Origin: Citrobacter youngae
Lineage (GTDB): Bacteria; Pseudomonadota; Gammaproteobacteria; Enterobacterales; Enterobacteriaceae
DNA length: 64,000 bases
Assembly (NCBI RefSeq): GCF_003818115.1
Contig: NZ_RPOI01000017.1
Coordinates: 1-64,000, forward strand
Direction of reading: 5' to 3'
Shown here: positions 1 through 9,978 of the stretch, one piece after another
Layout of the letters: each line of letters starts with the position of its first letter
Numbering within the stretch: the stretch's first letter is position 1
Made by a program: the position numbers and the translations under genes
The notes under the pieces: model-generated
The model's database searches: none
What the model was told of the DNA's origin: nothing
Seen by the model: the letters and a program-made list of their open reading frames with translations, nothing else

Positions 1-320
1 TTTTACATCGGGTTGATGCGAATCGCCGGCCGATCCTGCTGAGTCGCAGCTATCACAATATTTTGTTCGATTTCGCCCGTTCGCGCCGGGCACTGTCCCA
101 GTTTAACCCTCACGTCCTGTATCTTTCGTACCCGTTTGGCGGTTATAACGCCACGGCGGTAAAAGCAGCAGGCGACGCGGGATTCCACATGGCGGTCACC
201 ACGGTGAGAGGGAAGGTTAAGCCGGGAGATAATCCGTTCTTATTGAAAAGGCTTTATATTTTAAGAACGGATTCGCTGGAGACGATGTCGCGGCTGATAA
301 GCAACCAGCCGCAGGGGTAA
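1..320 (+). CDS. yadE: YadE-like polysaccharide deacetylase, C-terminal part (5' end outside window)
   Basis: The open frame enters from the left edge (first full codon at base 3) and ends with TAA at 318-320, leaving about 105 codons. The visible part fits the C-terminal half of a NodB-type polysaccharide deacetylase: it has a '[11 protein letters not shown]' segment followed by a conserved 'GF..AVTT..GK..PGDNPF' run, which is typical of this family. In E. coli the gene before panD is yadE, a predicted deacetylase lipoprotein, and the position and strand agree. The catalytic metal-binding N-terminal motifs are outside the window, so activity cannot be judged. It is convergent with panD, and the two stops are only five bases apart. 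Confidence 0.8.
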   Translation, partial: LHRVDANRRPILLSRSYHNILFDFARSRRALSQFNPHVLYLSYPFGGYNATAVKAAGDAGFHMAVTTVRGKVKPGDNPFLLKRLYILRTDSLETMSRLISNQPQG

Positions 321-325
321 GGCTA

Positions 326-706
326 TCAGGCAACCTGTACCGGAATAGCTTTCGCGGTACGCTTCATTTCGTTGTCGCCTTCAAAGTAAGCCACTTTCGG
401 GCGCCATGTACGGGCTTCTTCATCAGACATGGTGACGAAGCTGGCGATAATCACAATGTCGCCAACCTCTGCACAATGCGCTGCCGCACCGTTCACCGAG
501 ATGATTCTGGAGCCGCGTTCAGCCGCAATTGCATAGGTTGAGAAACGTTTCCCATTCGTCACGTTCCAGATATCAATAGCTTCATTTTCCAGAATACCGG
601 AGGCATCAAGGAAATCCTGGTCGATGGCGCAGGAGCCTTCATAGTGCAGGTCCGCCTGCGTGACTTTTACACGGTGGAGCTTGCCTTGCAGCATGGTGCG
701 AATCAT
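326..706 (-). CDS. panD: Aspartate 1-decarboxylase proenzyme
   Basis: PanD makes beta-alanine from L-aspartate for pantothenate synthesis in the cytoplasm. The 126-residue product has the family's usual length. The self-cleavage site is visible as Gly24-Ser25 in 'HYEGSCAID'; cleavage there turns Ser25 into the pyruvoyl cofactor. Lys9 and the 'VNGAAAH' segment, which line the active site in the family, are present. It is the last gene of the panB-panC-panD minus-strand set, 94 bases after panC. The yadD transposase-like gene that I recall between panC and panD in E. coli K-12 is absent. Confidence 0.97.
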
Positions 707-737
707 AACTTCTATACCCTGTCGTTTACCTTGGCTA

Positions 738-786
738 AGCAGGTGCTACTGACCTGCTTTGAGAATTTTCAGGCAGTATTGCCTGA
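738..786. other. Two stem-loops in the panC-panD spacer
   Basis: Two perfect inverted repeats sit side by side. The first is AGCAGGT/ACCTGCT (738-744 and 752-758) with a 7-base loop. The second is TCAGGCA/TGCCTGA (769-775 and 780-786) with a 4-base loop. The second is followed by a T run only on the plus strand, so it would terminate plus-strand transcripts better than the pan transcript. In the pan mRNA they are more likely processing or stability hairpins. The function is inference. Confidence 0.45.
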
Positions 787-800
787 TTTTTAACCCCTGT

Positions 801-1655
801 CTACTGGGCTAATGTAACGCTTTGATTATCGATCAGACGAGCCTGACCCAGCCAGGCGGCAACCAGAATCACTGCGCGTTTACTGCTTTCAGTCAGTTCA
901 AGCAGCGTGTCGGCGTCGCGGATCTGAATGTCGTCGGCGCGGAAGCCTTTTTCATTCAGCTCGTGTTCAGCAATGGCGATAATCTCTTCCAGATCGCGTT
1001 CCCCAGCCTGTAATTTTTCGCCAATGCGGCTCATCACTTTGTACAAGCCAGGGGCGACTTTACGCTGCTCTGCCGTGAGATAGCCGTTACGCGAGCTTAG
1101 GGCTAAGCCGTCTTTGGCGCGAATAATTGGTACGCCGACGATCTCAATGTCATAACCCATATCCGCCACCATTCTGCGGATCAGCGCCAGTTGCTGGAAA
1201 TCCTTCTCGCCAAAGCAGGCGATATCTGGCTGGATCAAATTAAACAGCTTGCTGACGATAGTGGAAACACCACGGAAGTGGCCCGGACGGCTGGCGCCTT
1301 CAAGCATGGTAGACAGTCCCGGAACATCAACATAGGTATGACCTTCCGTGCCCTGCGGATAGATTTCTTTCTCTGATGGCGCAAAGACGATATCGACTTT
1401 GCGTTTGTTCAGCTTTTCGCAATCTTCCTGCAGCGTGCGTGGATAGCGCGCCAGGTCTTCCACACGGTCAAACTGCATTGGGTTGACAAAAATACTGACG
1501 ATCACCACATCAGCCTGAGCCTTTGCTTCATCAACCAGCTTCATATGGCCGTCGTGCAGGTTGCCCATTGTCGGAACCAGCGCGACGCGTTTGCCTTCCT
1601 GACGCAGACGACGAATGTGCTGGCGCAGCAGCGGCAGAGTTTCAATAATTAACAC
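801..1655 (-). CDS. panC: Pantothenate synthetase (pantoate-beta-alanine ligase)
   Basis: PanC joins pantoate to beta-alanine using ATP, the last step of pantothenate synthesis. The 284-residue protein has the nucleotidyl-transferase fold signature HDGH at residues 34-37, a 'FVNPMQF' segment, 'FGEKDFQQL' and the KMSKS-like 'LSSRN', all expected for the enzyme. The length agrees with the E. coli enzyme (283). The start ATG lies nine bases after the panB stop, and the shared minus-strand arrangement indicates cotranscription. The product feeds coenzyme A synthesis. Confidence 0.98.
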   Translation of the reverse strand: MLIIETLPLLRQHIRRLRQEGKRVALVPTMGNLHDGHMKLVDEAKAQADVVIVSIFVNPMQFDRVEDLARYPRTLQEDCEKLNKRKVDIVFAPSEKEIYPQGTEGHTYVDVPGLSTMLEGASRPGHFRGVSTIVSKLFNLIQPDIACFGEKDFQQLALIRRMVADMGYDIEIVGVPIIRAKDGLALSSRNGYLTAEQRKVAPGLYKVMSRIGEKLQAGERDLEEIIAIAEHELNEKGFRADDIQIRDADTLLELTESSKRAVILVAAWLGQARLIDNQSVTLAQ

Positions 1656-1664
1656 TTGGACTCC

Positions 1665-2456
1665 TTAATGGAAACTGTGTTCTTCACCCGGATAGACGCC
1701 GGATTCAACCTCAGCAATATACTGCCGTACTGCGGCGCGCATGTCGCCCGCTTCAGCGAGGAAATTTTTGGCAAATTTAGGGATATGGCCGCCGGTAATG
1801 CCAAAGGCATCATGCATGACGAGGATTTGTCCATCAGTGACGTTACCTGCGCCAATACCAATAACCGGAATCGACAACGCATCGGTGACGCGCTTCGCCA
1901 GCTCAACCGGTACGCATTCCAGCACCAGCAACTGAGCGCCAGCCGCTTCCAGCGCCAGCGCGTCGTCGAGCAGCGTTTGCCCGGCATCACCACGGCCTTG
2001 CACCTTATAGCCACCATAAATGTTGACGGACTGCGGGGTCAGCCCCAGATGACCGCACACCGGGACCGCGCGTTCGGTGAGCATTTTCACCGTATCGACC
2101 AGCCACGCACCGCCTTCTACCTTGATCATGTTGGCGCCCGCACGCATAACCACCGCGGCGTTTGCAAAGGTTTGTTCTGGCGTAGCGTAGGCCATAAACG
2201 GGAGATCGGAAAGCAGCAGGCAGTTGGGTGCCCCGCGACGCACGGCGCGGGTGTGGTAGGCAATATCTTCAACGGTGACGGGGAGGGTAGAATCATGGCC
2301 CTGAACGGTCATGCCCAGCGAGTCGCCAACCAGCATCACATTGATACCTTCGTCGGCAAAGAGTTTCGCGAAGCTGTAGTCGTAAGCCGTAATCGTCGCG
2401 AAGCGTTTCTTCTCTTGCTTGTATTTTTGCAGCAATGAGATTGTTGTCGGTTTCAT
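1665..2456 (-). CDS. panB: 3-methyl-2-oxobutanoate hydroxymethyltransferase
   Basis: PanB transfers a hydroxymethyl group from methylene-tetrahydrofolate to alpha-ketoisovalerate and makes ketopantoate. The 263-residue protein has the TIM-barrel motifs '[10 protein letters not shown]' and 'VGDSLGMT', which hold the metal-binding aspartate, and 'EGGAW' further on. It is the first gene of the minus-strand pan set. Upstream (2457-2576) there is only a short spacer before the folK end; the yad fimbrial genes found there in E. coli K-12 are missing. Confidence 0.97.
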   Translation of the reverse strand: MKPTTISLLQKYKQEKKRFATITAYDYSFAKLFADEGINVMLVGDSLGMTVQGHDSTLPVTVEDIAYHTRAVRRGAPNCLLLSDLPFMAYATPEQTFANAAVVMRAGANMIKVEGGAWLVDTVKMLTERAVPVCGHLGLTPQSVNIYGGYKVQGRGDAGQTLLDDALALEAAGAQLLVLECVPVELAKRVTDALSIPVIGIGAGNVTDGQILVMHDAFGITGGHIPKFAKNFLAEAGDMRAAVRQYIAEVESGVYPGEEHSFH

Positions 2457-2576
2457 AACATTTCCTGATGGTGAAAGTCATATTTAACGGCATTCTAGCA
2501 GTCACATTCAGGGGGGCAATTGATTTAAGCAATCGTTTGGCGCGAAAGCAGTAAACGCTAAAGGGAAAGGATTACT

Positions 2577-3056
2577 TTACCAGTGTGCAGGTTTTGCTGC
2601 ACCGAGTTGGGCGAGGTGTTGATGTAGGCTGGTTCCGTCCGGGAAGCTCAGTTCAGGCGCAATTTCATACAGCGGCCACAGCATGAAGCCGCGGTTCTTC
2701 ATGTCGTAGTGTGGCACGGTCAGACGTTCGGTGTTAATCACTTCATCGCCAAACAGCATGATGTCGAGGTCCAGCGTACGCGGGCCCCAGCGTTCAGCTT
2801 TACGTACGCGACCCTGCTGTAGCTCAATGCGTTGGGTGTGATTAAGCAGTTCTTCGGGCGCGAGAGCCGTTTCCAGCGCCACGGCCGCGTTCAGGTAGTC
2901 TGGCTGATCCTGTGGGCCTAACGGCGGCGTACGGTAAAACGAGGAAACGGCGACGATGCGGCTGTCGGGAATGTCGCCGATCGCTTGCACGGCAGCATTA
3001 ACCTGCTCCAGAGGTGAGGCTAAATTGCTGCCGAGCGCAATATAAGCGAGGGTCAC
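2577..3056 (-). CDS. folK: Hydroxymethyl-dihydropterin pyrophosphokinase
   Basis: FolK transfers pyrophosphate from ATP to 6-hydroxymethyl-7,8-dihydropterin in folate synthesis. I chose the GTG at 3056, giving 159 residues beginning [11 protein letters not shown], because this matches the known length and the 'YIALGSNL' start of the family. A longer open frame upstream lies inside pcnB and has no family similarity. Motifs '[11 protein letters not shown]', '[11 protein letters not shown]' (with the metal-binding D-x-D) and '[10 protein letters not shown]' are present. The start overlaps the pcnB stop by a GTGA, so translation is probably coupled. Confidence 0.95.
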   Translation of the reverse strand: MTLAYIALGSNLASPLEQVNAAVQAIGDIPDSRIVAVSSFYRTPPLGPQDQPDYLNAAVALETALAPEELLNHTQRIELQQGRVRKAERWGPRTLDLDIMLFGDEVINTERLTVPHYDMKNRGFMLWPLYEIAPELSFPDGTSLHQHLAQLGAAKPAHW

Positions 3057-4447
3057 GCGGAACCTTCGCGACGTGGCGCACGTTTGCGCGGACGACGATG
3101 GCGGCGGCGTTCTGGTTCTTCGTCGAGTTCGTTCAACATGCCTTTTTGTTCCGGCGGCGCGGAAACCTGGAATTCGCCCCACCACTGCGCCAGACGCTGC
3201 AGTTCGGCGTTATTTTCCACTTCGGCACGCAGGGCCAACAAGTCGTAGGCAGCGCGGAATTTTGGATGCTCCATCAGCTTCCAGGCGCGTTTGCCCTGAC
3301 GACGGGACATGCGTAACTGAAGCTGCCAGATATCACGGGTGAGCGACGTCAGACGCTTAGGAATAGCCAGCGAGCGGCAGGCTTCGTCCAGTACATCGTT
3401 CATCGCCAGTGCGAAAGCGTCGTAATAGGCCAGACCGCTTTCCTGTGCGATTTTCTGCGCAGCTTCCAGTAACGGGTACCAGAACATCGCGGCAAACAAG
3501 AATGCCGGATTCACGCGCATATCATTGTGGATACGGGTGTCGGTATTCTTTAGTACCTGGGCAATGATGCGTTCCATCGCGCTGTCACCGTCTTCGGTGA
3601 AATAGCGGGTGATGGTTGGGAACAGCGGCTGGAACAGGCTGTACTCACGCAGTTTTTTATAGGTTTCATACCCGTAGCCCGCCTGTAACAGTTTGAGCGC
3701 TTCTTCAAACAGGCGTGCGGGGGGAATATCGTTAAGCAGCGTTGCCAGACGTGGGATCGGCTCTGCGGTTTCCGGGCTGATACGCATGTCGAGTTTGGCG
3801 GCAAAGCGCACGGCACGCAGCATACGTACAGGATCTTCGCGGTAGCGCGTTTCCGGATTACCAATCAGGCGGATGACGCCATCTTCGAGATCCTGCATGC
3901 CTCCGACGTAATCACGCACGGTGAAATCGGCCACGCTGTAATACAGGCTGTTAATCGTGAAGTCGCGGCGCTGGGCATCTTCTTCGATGGAGCCGAAGAT
4001 GTTGTCACGCAGCAGCATACCGTTTTGCCCGCGCTGTGACGTTGTGCGATCGGACTCACTGCCTTCATGGTGTCCACGAAAGGTCGCAACTTCGATAATT
4101 TCCGGGCCAAACATGACATGGGTCAGACGGAATCGACGCCCAACCAGGCGACAGTTACGAAACAGTTTTCGCACCTGATCTGGCGTTGCATTGGTGGTGA
4201 CATCAAAATCTTTCGGCTTTTTGCCCAGCAAAAGATCGCGTACGCCACCGCCTACCAGCCATGCCTCGTATCCGGCCTTATTGAGCCTGTACATTACCTT
4301 CAGGGCATTTTCACTGATATCTTTGCGGGAGATAGAGTGCTGCTCACGCGGGATTACCGTCATATGCGGACGGGCGACGGCAAGCTCGGCCTCGCGCTCC
4401 TCACGGCTTAGCACCTTGCGGCAAAAATTAGCGACTCGGGTAAAAAT
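3053..4447 (-). CDS. pcnB: Poly(A) polymerase I, probable AUU start
   Basis: PcnB adds poly(A) tails to RNA 3' ends, which speeds decay and controls ColE1-type plasmid copy number through RNA I. The nucleotidyltransferase core shows '[12 protein letters not shown]' then 'DFDVTT', the catalytic DxD, followed by the RNA-binding region and a basic, arginine-rich C-terminus ('[15 protein letters not shown]'). I place the start at the ATT at 4447 (464 residues). A GAGG Shine-Dalgarno sequence lies six bases upstream, and the E. coli gene is known to start at an inefficient AUU, which keeps the enzyme scarce. The alternative, an in-frame TTG at 4468, has no comparable ribosome site. The gene lies between gluQ and folK. 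Confidence 0.92.
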   Translation of the reverse strand: MFTRVANFCRKVLSREEREAELAVARPHMTVIPREQHSISRKDISENALKVMYRLNKAGYEAWLVGGGVRDLLLGKKPKDFDVTTNATPDQVRKLFRNCRLVGRRFRLTHVMFGPEIIEVATFRGHHEGSESDRTTSQRGQNGMLLRDNIFGSIEEDAQRRDFTINSLYYSVADFTVRDYVGGMQDLEDGVIRLIGNPETRYREDPVRMLRAVRFAAKLDMRISPETAEPIPRLATLLNDIPPARLFEEALKLLQAGYGYETYKKLREYSLFQPLFPTITRYFTEDGDSAMERIIAQVLKNTDTRIHNDMRVNPAFLFAAMFWYPLLEAAQKIAQESGLAYYDAFALAMNDVLDEACRSLAIPKRLTSLTRDIWQLQLRMSRRQGKRAWKLMEHPKFRAAYDLLALRAEVENNAELQRLAQWWGEFQVSAPPEQKGMLNELDEEPERRRHRRPRKRAPRREGSA

Positions 4448-4518
4448 AGTGCACCTCGGTAGTGTCAAACTTCAGTCAGAACAAGTGTTGCTGTGTAAAA
4501 ATCGCGGCTAATCATAGC

Positions 4519-5415
4519 TCAGCATGAGTCATTTGAGAATGCCGGATTTACATTCACTGAACCCGGCACAGTCGTAAGCGTCCAATTTTGCACCGCAGTT
4601 TGCAGTAATTCTTCCACACTCAGCGCTTGCCACGGTATTACAGTGTTCTGGCCGAGGAAGCGCAACGCGTTAATGAGAACCGGGCGTGGATCGCCTTGCG
4701 GCAGGGCAGGCGCATGATTCTGTTTAGAAAGTTTAGCGCCTTGCTCGTTGAGCGCCAACGGCAGATGAATATAGTCCGGTACTTGCCAACCGAACTGCTG
4801 ATACAACGAAATTTGGCGTACAGTCGGTTCGATGAGATCCGCGCCGCGTACAATCTCTGTTACTCCCTGGAAGTGGTCATCAACCACTACTGCAAGGTTA
4901 TAAGCAAACAGTCCGTCGCGTCGGTGGATAATAAAGTCTTCCCGTGCAAGCTCTGGGTCGGTGTGAATATTGCCGCGTAGCAGGTCGTTAAAGTGTAAAA
5001 CGGGATGCTGTTGCTTGATGCGTACCGCTGCATTTTCCGGTCCGTGGCGTAACGCACGGCAATGACTGTCGTAAATCCCGCCAATACTCTGAATACGGGC
5101 GCGTGTGCAGGTACAGTAGTAACTTAAATCTTGTTGTTGTAACCAGGCCAGTGCCTCACGGTAGGCGTCATGGCGTTGCGACTGCCACATGATTTCGCCA
5201 TCCCAGTGCAGCCCGTAATGTTCCAGCTGACGCAGAATCGTATCTGCAGCACCGGGAACTTCACGAGGGGGATCGATATCTTCAATGCGTACCCGCCAGA
5301 TTCCGCGCTGTGCACGGGCCTGCAGATAACTGCCGAGGGCGGCTACCAGGGAACCAAAATGCAGTTCACCGGAAGGTGAAGGGGCAAAACGGCCAATGTA
5401 GGGTTTGTCTGTCAT
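4519..5415 (-). CDS. gluQ: Glutamyl-queuosine tRNA(Asp) synthetase
   Basis: GluQRS activates glutamate and attaches it to the queuosine base of tRNA(Asp), not to the tRNA 3' end. The 298-residue protein is a class I synthetase catalytic domain without an anticodon-binding domain. It shows the HIGH-like '[14 protein letters not shown]' near residue 10, a zinc site 'YYCTCTR' with a later Tyr and Cys, and the KMSKS-like 'KLSKQNH'. It follows dksA with a terminator hairpin between the genes. The start ATG has no good Shine-Dalgarno sequence, so expression should be low and depend on read-through. Confidence 0.95.
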   Translation of the reverse strand: MTDKPYIGRFAPSPSGELHFGSLVAALGSYLQARAQRGIWRVRIEDIDPPREVPGAADTILRQLEHYGLHWDGEIMWQSQRHDAYREALAWLQQQDLSYYCTCTRARIQSIGGIYDSHCRALRHGPENAAVRIKQQHPVLHFNDLLRGNIHTDPELAREDFIIHRRDGLFAYNLAVVVDDHFQGVTEIVRGADLIEPTVRQISLYQQFGWQVPDYIHLPLALNEQGAKLSKQNHAPALPQGDPRPVLINALRFLGQNTVIPWQALSVEELLQTAVQNWTLTTVPGSVNVNPAFSNDSC

Positions 5416-5430
5416 GTCGATGGATAATAT

Positions 5431-5459
5431 AAAAGAATAAGGCGGGAGAAACTCCCGCC
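5431..5459 (-). terminator. Terminator between dksA and gluQ
   Basis: GGCGGGAG/CTCCCGCC forms a perfect 8-base stem with a 3-base loop (5441-5448, 5452-5459). In the dksA direction it is followed by TTATTCTTTT, a usable U-rich tail. It ends dksA transcripts about 50 bases after the stop and limits gluQ read-through. Confidence 0.8.
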
Positions 5460-5511
5460 CAGGTACTGTCGGATTAGCGTAATGCTACCCGGCATGCAAC
5501 AGTCTACGGGA

Positions 5512-5967
5512 TTAACCCGCCATCTGTTTTTCGCGAATTTCTGCCAGCGTTTTGCAGTCGATGCACAGATCGGCTGTTGGACGGGCTTCCAGACGACGAA
5601 TACCAATTTCTACGCCGCATGATTCGCAGTAGCCGAAATCTTCGTCTTCTACTTTCTTCAGTGTCTTCTCGATCTTTTTGATCAGTTTGCGCTCACGGTC
5701 ACGGTTACGCAGCTCAAGGCTGAATTCTTCTTCCTGTGCGGCACGGTCAACCGGATCAGGGAAGTTAGCCGCTTCGTCCTGCATATGAGTCACAGTGCGA
5801 TCGACTTCATCCCTGAGTTGATTACGCCATGCTTCAAGAATACGCCTGAAGTGCGACAGCTGGGCTTCGTTCATATACTCTTCGCCCGGTTTCTCCTGGT
5901 ACGGCTCCACCCCAGCGATGGCGAGAATACTCAGGGACGATGTTTTACGGTTTTGCCCTTCTTGCAT
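5512..5967 (-). CDS. dksA: RNA polymerase-binding transcription factor DksA
   Basis: DksA enters the RNA polymerase secondary channel and, with ppGpp, controls rRNA, ribosomal protein and amino acid promoters. The 151-residue product has the long coiled coil with the acidic tip '[11 protein letters not shown]' and a C-terminal zinc finger CxxC-17-CxxC ('YCESC' and 'LCIDC'). I chose the ATG at 5967 and not the in-frame ATG at 5985. AAGGAG sits a few bases before 5967, and the product then begins MQEGQNRK as in the family. Confidence 0.98.
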   Translation of the reverse strand: MQEGQNRKTSSLSILAIAGVEPYQEKPGEEYMNEAQLSHFRRILEAWRNQLRDEVDRTVTHMQDEAANFPDPVDRAAQEEEFSLELRNRDRERKLIKKIEKTLKKVEDEDFGYCESCGVEIGIRRLEARPTADLCIDCKTLAEIREKQMAG

Positions 5968-6144
5968 GTTGCTTCTCCTTAACACGCACTATCGATCCCC
6001 ATGTTCGGGGGAAAAATCAGGTCGCTATAAATAGCAGATGCTTTTCCGGATAGCAATTATCTATACGTAACACTTGACAACCCTGTGAGGAAAAGCGTAT
6101 TTGCGCACGCGGCCAGAATATTAATTAACCCGTTGTTTACACCA

Positions 6145-6849
6145 TTACAAGGCAATGGGCAACGGCTCTTTAAGAGTCATACCATGGGCAGAAAGTTCCG
6201 CTTTATAAACCAGAATTTCGACCCCCTTTAGCTGTGCTTCGACTAATAACTGCGCATATTTTGCATCGATATGGCGCGCGGGTGAAAACCGTGTAATGGC
6301 TGAATGTAGTACCGCGAAAAATATGACGGCACGTTTACCTTCAGCCGCTACGCTCATCAATTCCCGAAGATGTTTCTGACCTCGTTCAGTTATGGCATCG
6401 GGAAAATAACCATACTCTTTTTCCGCCAACGTGACTGATTTTACTTCAATATAGCAGTCAGTCCGGGAATCTGCCTGTAACAAAAAATCAATACGGCTGC
6501 CTTCTGCGCCGTATTTTACTTCACTTTTCAACACGCTGTAGCCAGAAAGCTCCGCAATGAGTTCATTCTGAATAGCCTCTTTCGTTAAGCGATTGGCCCA
6601 TAGCGTGTTAACACAAATAAATGCATCAGATGCGGTTTGCGTTAATTCCCAGGTATGTGGATATTTCCGCTTAATATTTTCTGATGTTGAATACCAGACG
6701 GTATCACCCGGGGTTGCGCATCCGGTCATTGCTCCGGTATTTGGGCAGTGTAGCGTCAAGGTTGTGCCATCCGGTGTGATCACATCCGCTAAAAAACGTT
6801 TATAGCGCTGAATTAGCGTAGCGCGTTGTAAAGGGGGAGAAAATTGCAT
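6145..6849 (-). CDS. sfsA: Sugar fermentation stimulation protein A
   Basis: SfsA is a DNA-binding protein that raises maltose gene expression in E. coli when overproduced; its exact role is unsettled. The 234-residue length equals the E. coli protein. The visible features are an N-terminal beta-barrel-like part, the '[10 protein letters not shown]' motif near residue 35, and a nuclease-like C-terminal core with 'GSRIDFLL' and 'CYIEVKSVT', which resembles a D-ExK site. By eye the gene is richer in A+T than thpR and hrpB beside it. It lies between dksA and thpR on the same strand, and the thpR stop is only 15 bases upstream. Confidence 0.93.
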   Translation of the reverse strand: MQFSPPLQRATLIQRYKRFLADVITPDGTTLTLHCPNTGAMTGCATPGDTVWYSTSENIKRKYPHTWELTQTASDAFICVNTLWANRLTKEAIQNELIAELSGYSVLKSEVKYGAEGSRIDFLLQADSRTDCYIEVKSVTLAEKEYGYFPDAITERGQKHLRELMSVAAEGKRAVIFFAVLHSAITRFSPARHIDAKYAQLLVEAQLKGVEILVYKAELSAHGMTLKEPLPIAL

Positions 6850-6864
6850 GAATAATACCCTTGA

Positions 6865-7395
6865 TTATTTGCTCAGCACCCAGCGTTGCAAGGTTGAATA
6901 GCGAGTGCGTCCTCGCTCAAATGACGAGGCATAAAGCGCAAACTCCGTAACCGGAAATGACCAGCAAAAACCGGGTGGCGGGATGGCGACTGCATGACTG
7001 GCATCGCGCAAGAGCGTGATATGCGGGTGAAAGGACTGTGGGCTCTGGTAGCATCCGCTGCGTGCGGCCTGTGCTCGCAGCATATTGGCCAGTTGCAATA
7101 ACCCGCGTGGCGGCTGACGCATTCCCAGCCACACAACCCGCGAACGCAGCCATTGCCCTGCATCGTCCAGCCTGAGCGTGAACGCCGGCTGGCGAATGCG
7201 TCCAGCCAGTTGTGATAGCGCCTGCTGTTTCTCGGCACTCACATTCCCTAAAAAAGCCAGCGTCAGGTGCAGATTGTCTGCGGCGACCGGACGGCCCGCC
7301 TCCGGCGGAAATTGTGCGGCTCGCCAGTGGATGAGCTGCTCCCGAACCTCAGCAGGCAATTCAATGGCAAAGAACAGCCGTTTCGGCTCAGACAT
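6865..7395 (-). CDS. thpR: RNA 2',3'-cyclic phosphodiesterase / 2'-5' RNA ligase
   Basis: ThpR belongs to the 2H phosphoesterase family and joins or opens 2'-5' RNA linkages in vitro; the cellular substrate is unclear. Both HxTx motifs that define the family are present: 'HLTLAFLG' near residue 43 and 'HPHITLLRD' in the second half. I chose the ATG at 7395 (176 residues, MSEPKRLFF) over an in-frame ATG 99 bases further out, because the extra residues match nothing in the family and would run into hrpB. It is divergent from hrpB, and the starts are about 70 bases apart. Confidence 0.94.
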   Translation of the reverse strand: MSEPKRLFFAIELPAEVREQLIHWRAAQFPPEAGRPVAADNLHLTLAFLGNVSAEKQQALSQLAGRIRQPAFTLRLDDAGQWLRSRVVWLGMRQPPRGLLQLANMLRAQAARSGCYQSPQSFHPHITLLRDASHAVAIPPPGFCWSFPVTEFALYASSFERGRTRYSTLQRWVLSK

Positions 7396-7468
7396 GATGG
7401 ATACTCGGTTATGAATTAACGCGATGCTACAATGCAGCGCGAAGAATGTTAACCCTCTGGAGTCATTT

Positions 7469-9898
7469 GTGACGTCGTTGCCCGTTGCCGCCATAGTGCC
7501 TGAACTGCTTACTGCCCTTGATGCTTCACCGCAGGTCCTGCTGACCGCGCCGACCGGTGCCGGGAAATCGACCTGGCTGCCGCTACAGCTTCTGGCGCAT
7601 CAGGGGATATCGGGGCGCATTATCCTGCTGGAACCGCGTCGCCTGGCGGCTCGCAATGTGGCACAACGACTGGCGGAGTCGCTGAACGAAAAGCCCGGCG
7701 AAACCGTGGGCTATCGCATGCGTGCGCAAAGCTGCGTGGGGCCGCAAACCCGGCTTGAAGTGGTCACGGAAGGTGTGCTCACACGCATGATCCAACGTGA
7801 TCCAGAATTGCAGGGCGTTGGTCTGGTGATCCTTGATGAATTTCACGAGCGCAGCCTGCAGGCGGATCTGGCACTGGCGCTGCTGTTGGACGTACAGCAA
7901 GGCTTGCGGGACGATTTAAAACTGCTGATTATGTCAGCCACACTGGACAACGGGCGTTTGCAGCAGCTGTTGCCTGACGCGCCTACCCTTGTTTCCGAAG
8001 GACGTGCGTTTCCTGTTGAACGGCGCTACCAGCCGCTGACGACGCATTTACGTTTTGATGAGGCGGTTGCTATTGCCACCGCGGAGTTGCTACGTAACGA
8101 GAGTGGCTCGTTGCTGCTGTTTTTACCGGGTGTAGGGGAAATTCAGCGCGTGCAGGAACAGCTGGCTGGCCGCGTGGGTAGCGATATTCTGTTGTGTCCG
8201 CTGTACGGCGCATTGACGCTTGCCGAGCAGCGACAGGCCATTTTGCCCGCGCCACCGGGGCGACGTAAAGTCGTACTGGCAACCAATATTGCTGAAACTA
8301 GCTTAACGATTGAAGGCATCCGGCTGGTGGTGGACTGCGCCCAGGAACGCGTGGCGCGCTATGACGCGCGCACCGGTTTAACGCGGTTGATTACCCAGCG
8401 CATCAGCCAGGCATCGATGACCCAGCGAGCCGGGCGTGCAGGTCGTCTGGAGCCCGGTATCTGTCTGCATCTGCTTGCCAAAGAGCAGGCGGAAAGAGCG
8501 GCGGCGCAGGGAGAGCCTGAGATATTACAGAGCGATCTGTCCGGTCTGCTGATGGAACTGTTGCAATGGGGATGCACCGATCCTGCACAGTTGAACTGGC
8601 TGGATACGCCGCCCGCTATCAACCTGCAGGCGGCAAAACGGCTGTTACAGATGCTGGGCGCGTTGGAGGGCAACAGGCTAAGTGCCACGGGGCAGAAAAT
8701 GGCGGCATTGGGTAATGATCCCCGTTTAGCGGCTATGCTGGTTAGCACCAACAATGATAACGAAGCGGCAACGGCGGCGAAACTGGCCGCGATTCTGGAA
8801 GAGCCGCCGCGCGGTGGCAGTACCGATTTAGCCGTCGCATTTTCACGAAATCAGCCCGCCTGGCAACTGCGTAGCCAGCAGCTATTGAAGCGCCTAAATG
8901 TGCGGGGAGGCCAGCCCGATAGCGAACGGTTAGCACTTTTACTGGCGCAGGCGTTTGCCGACAGGATCGCGCGCCGTCGCGGGTTGGATGGACGTTATCA
9001 ACTGGCCAACGGGATGGGGGCGATGCTGGATTCCGATGACGCCCTGGGGCGCCATGAGTGGTTGATTGCGCCGTTGTTATTGCAAGGAAGCGCGTCACCG
9101 GATGCGCGTATTTTGTTAGCGTTGCCGCTGGATATTGAAGCGTTGATGCAGACGTGTCCTGAACTGCTGCAACAGTCCGACACCATCGAATGGGATGAAG
9201 CCCAGGGAACGTTAAAAGCACTGCGCCTCACGCGAATAGGCCAGTTGACGCTAAAAGTGCAGCCGTTGGCTAAACCTTCGGAAGACGAGTTGCATCAGGC
9301 GATGCTGAATGGTATTCGCGATAAAGGGCTAAGTGTGCTCAACTGGACGCCGGAGGCTGAACAGTTTCGGCTGCGCCTGCATTGCGCGGCAAACTGGTTG
9401 CCGGAGTACGACTGGCCTGCGGTAGATGAGGATTCTCTTCTGGCGGCGCTGGAGAGCTGGTTATTGCCGCATATGAGCGGTGTGCACTCTTTACGCGCGC
9501 TCAAAGCATTAAATGTGGCTCAGGCATTGCGCGGTTTGCTGGACTGGTCAATGCTGCAACGTCTGGATAGTGAACTGCCTGCGCATTACACTGTGCCGAC
9601 GGGAAGCCGGATAGCCATCCGCTATCACGAGGATAATCCCCCGGTGTTGGCGGTCAGGATGCAGGAAATGTTTGGCGAAGCGAATACGCCAACCATCGCC
9701 GGGGGGCGTGTGCCGTTGGTGCTGGAGCTGCTTTCTCCGGCCCAGCGACCGCTACAGGTCACCAGCGATCTGAGCGCATTCTGGAAAGGATCGTACCGTG
9801 AGGTACAAAAAGAGATGAAAGGGCGTTATCCCAAACACGTCTGGCCGGACGATCCGGCGAATACCGCGCCAACGCGGCGCACCAAAAAGTATTCATAA
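7469..9898 (+). CDS. hrpB: ATP-dependent RNA helicase HrpB
   Basis: HrpB is a DExH-box helicase of unsettled function, related to RNA helicases of the DEAH/RHA group. The domain order is a P-loop 'TAPTGAGKST' near residue 36, 'DEFHERS' as motif II, 'IMSATLDN' as motif III, 'NIAETSLTI' and 'QRAGRAGR' in the second RecA domain, then the helicase-associated and HrpB C-terminal domains, ending TRRTKKYS. I chose the GTG at 7469 (809 residues): GGAG lies six bases upstream, and the longer open frame from 7424 adds unrelated residues. Confidence 0.95.
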   Translation: MTSLPVAAIVPELLTALDASPQVLLTAPTGAGKSTWLPLQLLAHQGISGRIILLEPRRLAARNVAQRLAESLNEKPGETVGYRMRAQSCVGPQTRLEVVTEGVLTRMIQRDPELQGVGLVILDEFHERSLQADLALALLLDVQQGLRDDLKLLIMSATLDNGRLQQLLPDAPTLVSEGRAFPVERRYQPLTTHLRFDEAVAIATAELLRNESGSLLLFLPGVGEIQRVQEQLAGRVGSDILLCPLYGALTLAEQRQAILPAPPGRRKVVLATNIAETSLTIEGIRLVVDCAQERVARYDARTGLTRLITQRISQASMTQRAGRAGRLEPGICLHLLAKEQAERAAAQGEPEILQSDLSGLLMELLQWGCTDPAQLNWLDTPPAINLQAAKRLLQMLGALEGNRLSATGQKMAALGNDPRLAAMLVSTNNDNEAATAAKLAAILEEPPRGGSTDLAVAFSRNQPAWQLRSQQLLKRLNVRGGQPDSERLALLLAQAFADRIARRRGLDGRYQLANGMGAMLDSDDALGRHEWLIAPLLLQGSASPDARILLALPLDIEALMQTCPELLQQSDTIEWDEAQGTLKALRLTRIGQLTLKVQPLAKPSEDELHQAMLNGIRDKGLSVLNWTPEAEQFRLRLHCAANWLPEYDWPAVDEDSLLAALESWLLPHMSGVHSLRALKALNVAQALRGLLDWSMLQRLDSELPAHYTVPTGSRIAIRYHEDNPPVLAVRMQEMFGEANTPTIAGGRVPLVLELLSPAQRPLQVTSDLSAFWKGSYREVQKEMKGRYPKHVWPDDPANTAPTRRTKKYS

Positions 9899-9978
9899 AT
9901 TGAGAGATTTCTTCTTCTGTCGCCTGACGGAAGAACAGAGAATCGGGCCTTTGCGCCTGAATGTTGCGGAGAAAAAGC

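Noticed and set aside
1656-2438. 260-codon plus-strand frame opposite panB
   Set aside because: panB is complete with catalytic motifs on the other strand, and the plus-strand product has no family features.
5968-5985. Longer DksA start (six extra residues)
   Set aside because: The ribosome site AAGGAG lies between this ATG and the one at 5967, so it can serve only the inner start.
6145-6849. sfsA as a horizontally acquired gene because it is A+T-rich
   Set aside because: It is in its normal position between dksA and thpR with normal length, so base composition alone is not enough.
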